Below are positions 5,766-10,080 of a stretch of DNA of 10,080 bases, piece by piece (the stretch's first letter is position 1; each line of letters starts with the position of its first letter). The stretch is from assembly GCA_016297555.1 (NCBI GenBank), contig JAEDGK010000076.1, positions 1-10,080 of the forward strand, written 5' to 3'. The stretch comes from Clostridiaceae bacterium. Lineage in GTDB: Bacteria > Bacillota > Clostridia > Oscillospirales > Acutalibacteraceae. The notes under the pieces are model-generated. The model saw only the letters and a list, made by a program, of their open reading frames with translations. It had not been told where the DNA came from and searched no databases. The position numbers were made by a program, and so were the translations under genes.

Positions 5766-7415
5766 TTATGCACAGGCGGTTTTATATCTTGAAGCGTAGC
5801 CCGTCAACTGCTTATATGTGTTTTTATTCAGGAAGCTGCCGTCGCTCGATTTTGTTCTGCCGAGCACGAGCACCTCGCCGTCTGCCGAAGCTGCGGCGCA
5901 GGATGCAATATCGTCGGCGGAGCCTGCCTGCGAAAAGGTTTTAACCGTTGAACCGGCCTTTGACATAAAGCATACAAAGCCGTCATAGCCGCCGCTGTTG
6001 CCTATTCCCTCAAACTCACGGTTGGAGGATGCGGTGTAGCCTGTCACGGCAAAGCCGCCGCCAACCTTTACTATGTCGGTAATAAAGTCATCATCAAAGC
6101 CAGAGAGAATTCTCGTCCAGACCTTGTCACCGTGCGAATCAAGCCTGAAAACGAGCGCGTCAATTCCGCCGCAGTTGTGTATGCCATCAAGTGTGCCGTC
6201 GGCTGATACGGTATTAATCAGCTCGTAGTTTCCGCCGATAACACAGCCGCCTTTTCCGTCTGCGGCAACGGCGGTGAATTCATCTCTGCCGCTCGTGGAA
6301 ATAACGAAGTCCCATTGATAATTGCCCGCATTGTTGTATTTAATAACAACCGTGTCGATATATCCGCCGCTCAGCTCCTCAAATGCGGCAAAATCGCCGT
6401 TGACCGAGGCGGTAACGCACGCGGCGAAAACATTTCCGCTTTCGTCAACGCTGATTCCGTTGAAAGTGCCGCCCTTATTGCCGCTGAGATATCTTTTCCA
6501 GATTACCGAGCCGTCGGAGGCGAGGTTCATAAGAATTGCACTGCTGCCCGGCAGACCGTCAAAATCCCCGTCGCGGGAATCGGTTTTTCCTCCGATTGCA
6601 ATGCCCGTTGAGGTTGCTTCAACGCATTTGAAAATATCGGTTCCCGTGCCGCCGAAGCTTTGGGTAGTCATTGAACTGCCGTCCGCGGCAAGCCTTATAA
6701 TCAGAGCGTCGGTTGAGCCTTTTGAATCGGCGTTTGCGGCATATTCGTTTGCCTCGGTATAACCGACTGCGGCAATGCTGCCGTCGGAGAGAACGGTGAT
6801 ATCCTCAAGAGTAACTCCGCCCGAGGTACTGCCGATGGTTTTAATCCACGAAACATTGCCCGTTTTGCCGTATTTTACAATAAATGAAAACGGAAGCTTC
6901 CAGCTTGAATTAACTCTGCTTGCAAAATTGCCGTTTGAGGAGGTCGATGTGCCGCAGGCAACATATCCGCCCGTAGGCAGAGCCGCAGCTCCTCTGAAAA
7001 CATCGTCGCCGTCGCCGCCGAAGATTTTAAGCGAAACCTCGCTCGCTTCGGTGAGGAACGGGCCGCTTTCGGTGGTTGTGGGCCTGGTGGTCGTTGTGGT
7101 GGGTCTTGTTGTTGTGGTGGCAGTTGTTGCAGTTGTAGTAGTTGTTGTAATTGTAGTGGGAGCCGTGGTCGGAACGGTTGTAGGTAGGGTTGTAGGAACA
7201 GTTGTCGGAGCGGTGGTGGCAGGCTCCGTTGCGGGTTCCGTCACAGGCTCGGTTACAAATTCGGTTGTGGTTTCGGTAACCTCGCTTGTCGGCTCAAACG
7301 GGCAGGGTCTTGACGGCACAAGGTCGCCGAGTCCGAAAAGATGACCGAGAGCGTTGATTAAGAAAGTAAGTATCAGAATAATAACACATACTATTTTAAT
7401 AAATGTATTACACAT
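5766..7415 (-). CDS. Membrane-anchored surface protein: Thr-rich stalk and probable seven-bladed beta-propeller
   Basis: A 549-residue exported protein. Residues about 6-24 form one hydrophobic segment with no clear cleavage site, so probably a signal anchor. Residues 43-115 are a Thr/Pro/Glu stalk (TEPATEPATT, then runs of Thr with RPTT). The rest (127-549) consists of degenerate repeats of 55-65 residues starting near 128, 189, 250, 305, 367, 432 and 490. Typical repeats contain a Trp or hydrophobic strand, a Gly-rich turn followed by Asp (FGGDGDD, FGGTGTD, LSGFDDD), then DGG/GxT, SNGDF-like and GGYDA-like turns. Seven units of this length fit a seven-bladed beta-propeller of the bacterial SBBP-like type, usually a ligand- or protein-binding module. 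I prefer the ATG at 7413-7415 (AAGGGGGG at 7423-7430, 7-base spacing) over an ATG at 7448, which lies at the predicted transcription start. No catalytic residues are recognisable. Confidence 0.88.
   Translation of the reverse strand: MCNTFIKIVCVIILILTFLINALGHLFGLGDLVPSRPCPFEPTSEVTETTTEFVTEPVTEPATEPATTAPTTVPTTLPTTVPTTAPTTITTTTTTATTATTTTRPTTTTTRPTTTESGPFLTEASEVSLKIFGGDGDDVFRGAAALPTGGYVACGTSTSSNGNFASRVNSSWKLPFSFIVKYGKTGNVSWIKTIGSTSGGVTLEDITVLSDGSIAAVGYTEANEYAANADSKGSTDALIIRLAADGSSMTTQSFGGTGTDIFKCVEATSTGIAIGGKTDSRDGDFDGLPGSSAILMNLASDGSVIWKRYLSGNKGGTFNGISVDESGNVFAACVTASVNGDFAAFEELSGGYIDTVVIKYNNAGNYQWDFVISTSGRDEFTAVAADGKGGCVIGGNYELINTVSADGTLDGIHNCGGIDALVFRLDSHGDKVWTRILSGFDDDFITDIVKVGGGFAVTGYTASSNREFEGIGNSGGYDGFVCFMSKAGSTVKTFSQAGSADDIASCAAASADGEVLVLGRTKSSDGSFLNKNTYKQLTGYASRYKTACA
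7071..7289 (-). repeat. Low-complexity Thr-codon repeat encoding the stalk
   Basis: Imperfect short tandem repeats of Thr codons, punctuated by Pro, Ala or Val (PTTxPTT units, then poly-Thr and RPTTTTT), encode residues 43-115 of the propeller protein. Such tracts vary in length between strains by slippage. The reading frame is open throughout. Confidence 0.85.
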
Positions 7416-7450
7416 AAGTAAACCCCCCTTAATGGCTTTTATACGCAAAA

Positions 7451-7479
7451 ATTATATCACAGGGGGCAAAAAAAATCAA
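7451..7479 (-). promoter_or_regulatory. Promoter of the propeller-protein gene, extended -10 type
   Basis: On the minus strand, TTGATT (7474-7479) and an exact TATAAT (7451-7456) are 17 bases apart, with TGA just before the -10 box (extended -10). Transcription would start near 7444, 28 bases before the chosen ATG. The -35 box is made of the T-tract of the upstream terminator. Confidence 0.75.
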
Positions 7480-7501
7480 CAGCCGCATTTTACCGCGGCT
7501 G
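7468..7501 (-). terminator. Terminator of the sugar-metabolism operon
   Basis: On the minus strand a 7-bp GC-rich stem (7495-7501 with 7480-7486), with an 8-base loop, is followed by TTGATTTTTTTT. It starts about 20 bases after the stop codon of the oxidoreductase gene (7523). Confidence 0.85.
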
Positions 7502-7522
7502 CCGATTGATATTTTTAAGCTT

Positions 7523-8662
7523 TTAAATCTCGGGTATCTCGATTTCGATTTCTCTGCCAAGCTCTGCCGAGCGGGAAATTCCGTCGATGATAGCCTGGTT
7601 ATAAAGAATCTGGCTGCAAGGAACGGGAGCTTCGCCGCCCTCTTTAACAGCGTCAACAAACGAGCGGATCTTAACATCGAAGCAGTCAGCACTATTCTTC
7701 TTTTCAGGAATAATAGTTTCAATCTGCTCGCCTGCAATCTCATGATAAATAACGAGCGGACCGCCTATGCTGCCGTTCCAGCACTCGGTTGAGGGAACTC
7801 TGACAGAGCCCTTTGTGCCCATAATTATGGTGTCGCCCGGGGTGTCAAGATTCATCGCCCATGCAATTCTGAAATCGAGGATTATTCCGCCCTCAAGGCG
7901 AATGAAGCCTGCCGCAAAATCGTCAACGCCGAAAACATCGTGATGCTCATAGCTCGGGCTCTTGCCGAAGAAATCCGATTTATAGCCCGAAACGGTCAGG
8001 GGCTTGGGATAGCCGATTGAGTTAAGCACCATATCGAGCGAATAGCAGCCGATATCGCCGAGAGCGCCGATGCCTGCGGTTTCTTTTTCAATGAAAGAAG
8101 TGCCGAAAGGCGTGGGAATTCCTCTGCGTCTGCCGCCGCCCGTCTGAATGTAATAAATTTTGCCGAGCTCGCCTGACTGAACAACTCTTTTGAGCATCTT
8201 CATATTCTCGTCAAAGCGGGGCTGGAAGCCGATTGACAAAACGGCGTCGCTTGCCTTTTCAGCCTTGCAGATTGCAACAGCCTCATCAAGTGTTACGCAC
8301 ATGGGCTTTTCAAGAAGAACGCTTACGCCGTGCTCAAGAGCGTAAATTGTGCACTCCGCGTGCGTTGCGTTGTAGGTGCATACGCTTACGGCGTCACATT
8401 CGCCCGCGTCAATCAGCTCCTTGTGGCTGGGGTAGAATTTAACATTGTCAACCCCGTATCTCTCGCAGAACGCCTCTGCCTTGCCGGGAACAAGGTCTGC
8501 CGCGGCAACGATTTCAACATCGGGACATTTCTGATATGCTTTAACATGAGCTTCGGCAATCCAGCCCGTGCCGATAATGCCGACCTTGATTTTTTTGCTC
8601 ATATCTCTGACCTTTTCTTCCGAGGGGGCGTCTTTGAACCTGTCAAGAATATTTTCCGACAT
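7523..8662 (-). CDS. Gfo/Idh/MocA-family NAD(P)-dependent sugar oxidoreductase
   Basis: Family members oxidise or reduce a hydroxyl of a sugar, inositol or glycoside in the cytosol using tightly bound NAD(P). The N-terminal Rossmann fold starts at KIKVGIIGTGWIAEAH (24-39) with the GxG dinucleotide loop at 31-33. The catalytic EKP motif is at 118-120 (K119) in LLEKPMCVTLDEA. The second domain has ALGDIGCYSLD (200-210), where the residue often His in the family is Tyr (Y207), as in the glucose-fructose oxidoreductase branch. Length 379 fits. The start at 8662 has GCGAGG about 8 bases upstream. An internal ATG at 8602 would give the more usual N-terminus starting MSKKIKVGIIG; the 20-residue extension is acidic and not part of the Rossmann fold. 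It follows the isomerase gene by 27 bp and is surely in the same transcript. The exact substrate cannot be read. Confidence 0.93.
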   Translation of the reverse strand: MSENILDRFKDAPSEEKVRDMSKKIKVGIIGTGWIAEAHVKAYQKCPDVEIVAAADLVPGKAEAFCERYGVDNVKFYPSHKELIDAGECDAVSVCTYNATHAECTIYALEHGVSVLLEKPMCVTLDEAVAICKAEKASDAVLSIGFQPRFDENMKMLKRVVQSGELGKIYYIQTGGGRRRGIPTPFGTSFIEKETAGIGALGDIGCYSLDMVLNSIGYPKPLTVSGYKSDFFGKSPSYEHHDVFGVDDFAAGFIRLEGGIILDFRIAWAMNLDTPGDTIIMGTKGSVRVPSTECWNGSIGGPLVIYHEIAGEQIETIIPEKKNSADCFDVKIRSFVDAVKEGGEAPVPCSQILYNQAIIDGISRSAELGREIEIEIPEI

Positions 8663-8689
8663 ATAAAAAACCTCGCTTATCTTTTATTT

Positions 8690-9514
8690 TTACCAGCTAA
8701 GAGTTTTGAGATACTCTCTGCTGAGTTTAACCGAATTCATCGGGGTGTCGCCCTTTGCGGGATTATCCTGCTCAACAACTACCCATTCCGCGCCCGCATT
8801 TTCGCAAGCCGCAAGAATTTCGGGCATATCCTGAACGCCGTAACCGACGGGCATAAACGAAAAGGCTTCGTCCTCGCCGCCGTCCTCGCCGTCGTCAATG
8901 CCGATAAGCTGATAAAGCTTTCCGCCGCCGTTTCCGCTCTTTTTGAAGTCCTTCAGATGAACGACGGGAGAGCGTCCGCTGTATTTTTCAATATATTCGG
9001 CAGGATTAACTCCCGCAACATTTACCCAGCAGGTGTCAATCTCGGTTTGAAGCAGCTCCGCAGGGATTGACGAATAAAGAACATCAAGGGCGTATTCATC
9101 GCCGAGCTTAACAAATTCAAAATCGTGGTTGTGATAGAGGAGCTGAATTCCGAGCTTTTTGGCAGTTTCGGCAATTTTGCGAATTCCCTCAACCGTTGCC
9201 GCAAAGCCGTCCGTTCCGGGGCGACATTCCTCGGTGAGATAGGGCACGGCAACATATTTGCAACCGATTTCCGCATAGTCAGAAAGAACCTTTTCGGGGT
9301 CGGCAAGCATATCGTAATAGGGAACATGGGCGGAAATGGGCACAATGCCGATTTCCTCGCAGAAGCTTTTGATTTTTGCAGGCTCTTCACCGAAAAGACC
9401 TGCAAATTCAATACCGTCATAGCCGAGTTCTTTCATTTCTTTGATTGTGCCGTAAAAATCGCTTTGCATTTCATCTCTGACTGAATAGAGCTGAACCGCA
9501 ACGGGAAGTTTCAT
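8690..9514 (-). CDS. Sugar phosphate isomerase/epimerase-like TIM-barrel protein
   Basis: A 274-residue protein of the xylose isomerase-like/AP endonuclease 2 TIM-barrel superfamily, which uses a divalent metal to isomerise, epimerise or eliminate from sugars and keto-sugars. It starts with the typical VAVQLYSVRD strand (5-14) and has GYDGIEFAG (31-39), YHNHDFEF (127-134), TEIDTCW (157-163), HLKDF (186-190) and VVEQD (246-250). The expected metal ligands are E133, D160, H186 and E248, all present. An acidic insertion (IDDGEDGGEDE, 206-216) precedes PVGYGVQDM, where the family usually has GEG. The ATG at 9512-9514 is chosen over an in-frame GTG at 9524-9526, which overlaps the Shine-Dalgarno AGGAG (9526-9530). 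First gene of a two-gene operon with the Gfo/Idh/MocA oxidoreductase, a common pairing in catabolism of modified sugars. Substrate unknown. Confidence 0.92.
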   Translation of the reverse strand: MKLPVAVQLYSVRDEMQSDFYGTIKEMKELGYDGIEFAGLFGEEPAKIKSFCEEIGIVPISAHVPYYDMLADPEKVLSDYAEIGCKYVAVPYLTEECRPGTDGFAATVEGIRKIAETAKKLGIQLLYHNHDFEFVKLGDEYALDVLYSSIPAELLQTEIDTCWVNVAGVNPAEYIEKYSGRSPVVHLKDFKKSGNGGGKLYQLIGIDDGEDGGEDEAFSFMPVGYGVQDMPEILAACENAGAEWVVVEQDNPAKGDTPMNSVKLSREYLKTLSW

Positions 9515-9562
9515 TTGAAAAATCACTCCTGTTTAATGTTAATGATGTTAATTATACACTAT

Positions 9563-9591
9563 ATAGTATCATATATTTTATAATGATACAA
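9563..9591 (-). promoter_or_regulatory. Promoter of the sugar-metabolism operon
   Basis: On the minus strand, TTGTAT (9586-9591) and TACTAT (9563-9568) are 17 bases apart, with TGA before the -10 box (extended -10). The leader to the ATG at 9514 would be about 40 bases. A second TATAAT at 9551-9556 lacks a matching -35. Confidence 0.55.
9566..9589. promoter_or_regulatory. 24-bp inverted repeat over the sugar-operon promoter: candidate operator
   Basis: GTATCAT (9566-9572) and its exact complement ATGATAC (9583-9589) are separated by 10 A/T bases. The arms overlap both the -10 and the -35 boxes, so a bound dimer would block RNA polymerase. An overlapping 10-bp palindrome ACTATATAGT lies at 9558-9567. 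No T-tract follows on either strand, so it is not a terminator. The regulator would be encoded elsewhere. Confidence 0.5.
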
Positions 9592-9605
9592 GAGGTAATC
9601 TGAAA

Positions 9606-10055
9606 TTATTCCTTATTATCAAGATATTTTTCCGCAATTTCAGCCGCACAGCGCACAAGCTCGGCACAGGGGCGTTTTTTATAGTATTCCTTTGTGCGCT
9701 CCTCGGGGTTGGGAGACGAGCTTTTTTCGGAAAGTCCGAGAAGCTCGCGGCAGATTATTGAGCCGTTTTCCTCGCGGAATTCGCCCGCGGCCTGCTGAAT
9801 GAGTGAATACAGCTCGGCTTTCTTTTCGTGATTATTCGGGTCTGCACAGGCAAATTTATTTGATAAAACCATGGTCATACCGCTCACCGCTCCGCAAACC
9901 TCGCGCAGTCTGCCGAAGCCTCCGCCAAAGCCTGCGGAAAGGCGCAGTGCCTCCTCCTGCGTAAGACTTGTTTCTTCAAGAAAGGCGCAAAAAACCGCTT
10001 GGCAGCAGTTGCAGCCGCCTTTGAAAAGCTCTTCGGCTTTTTTTGCTCTGTCCAT
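9606..10055 (-). CDS. C_GCAxxG_C_C family (putative redox-active) protein
   Basis: A 149-residue cysteine-rich protein of the C_GCAxxG_C_C family, whose members have about 140 residues, four conserved cysteines and a CGAxxG motif; function is unproven but thought to be redox- or metal-related. Seen here: the N-terminal GGCNCCQAV block (13-21), the glycine-rich GFGGGFG (42-48), CGAVSG at 54-59, C102 in IICRELLG, and C130 and C136 in the tail (RPCAELVRCAAE). Nine cysteines in total (15, 17, 18, 23, 54, 70, 102, 130, 136) is well above the four-cysteine core. No signal peptide, so cytosolic. AGGAG lies 9 bases before the ATG at 10053-10055. Its promoter is beyond the right edge. It lies upstream of the sugar operon on the same strand, but that operon has its own promoter. 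Confidence 0.9.
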   Translation of the reverse strand: MDRAKKAEELFKGGCNCCQAVFCAFLEETSLTQEEALRLSAGFGGGFGRLREVCGAVSGMTMVLSNKFACADPNNHEKKAELYSLIQQAAGEFREENGSIICRELLGLSEKSSSPNPEERTKEYYKKRPCAELVRCAAEIAEKYLDNKE

Positions 10056-10080
10056 ATAATATCGCTCCTTTTTTTCGTAA

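Noticed and set aside
7071..7289. Possible CRISPR or tandem-repeat array
   Set aside because: Repeats are very short, in frame and code for a Thr/Pro stalk; there are no unique spacers.
6775..7344. Long plus-strand ORF (189 codons), Val-rich
   Set aside because: It is the antisense shadow of the Thr-codon repeat (ACA/ACC read backwards gives Val) and of the start of the propeller. It has no ribosome binding site or recognisable domain.
8330..9070. Plus-strand ORF of 246 codons spanning the two sugar-operon genes
   Set aside because: It runs antisense across the junction of two clear enzyme genes and has no family motif or Shine-Dalgarno; both minus-strand genes have intact catalytic motifs.
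9566..9589. Inverted repeat read as a terminator of the cysteine-rich protein gene
   Set aside because: The arms are only 7 bp and A/T-rich, and neither side is followed by a T-tract; overlap with promoter boxes fits an operator better.

Overview
The window looks like chromosomal DNA of a low- to mid-GC Firmicute of class Clostridia, probably the Oscillospiraceae/Ruminococcaceae or a related gut lineage. This rests on AGGAG/AAGGGGG-type ribosome binding sites, sigma-A-like TTGACA/TATAAT promoters, intrinsic terminators with T-tracts, a lipoprotein with a CAP domain, Thr/Pro-rich cell-surface linkers and the gene families present. This is inferred from protein character; no rRNA, tRNA or species marker is present. 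Every gene reads as intact except the one cut by the left edge. I see no insertion sequence, prophage, CRISPR array or tRNA.

Left part (1-2370): the N-terminal third of glyA (serine hydroxymethyltransferase) leaves the window on the minus strand. It is divergently transcribed from a 588-residue three-helix membrane protein of unknown function. Each has its own promoter in the 144-bp gap, and the membrane-protein gene ends in a strong terminator.

Middle plus-strand cluster (2401-5299): a GNAT acetyltransferase, the ribosome-associated GTPase HflX and a CAP-domain lipoprotein are packed with gaps of 11 and 32 bp and probably form one operon.

Small-protein locus (5331-5746): a 60-residue acidic, amphipathic, Trp-rich peptide gene sits alone behind a perfect consensus promoter (TTGACA-17-TATAAT). 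A 16-bp inverted repeat fills the promoter spacer. Three hairpins follow the gene, two of them terminator-like. This is the most interesting part of the window.

Right minus-strand part (5766-10055): four genes, transcribed leftwards. From right to left these are a C_GCAxxG_C_C-family cysteine-rich protein, a two-gene sugar-metabolism operon (TIM-barrel sugar isomerase/epimerase followed by a Gfo/Idh/MocA oxidoreductase), and a surface protein with a membrane anchor, a Thr-rich stalk and a probable seven-bladed beta-propeller. The sugar operon has a promoter covered by a 24-bp inverted repeat, suggesting a sugar-responsive repressor encoded elsewhere. Its terminator overlaps the -35 box of the propeller gene.
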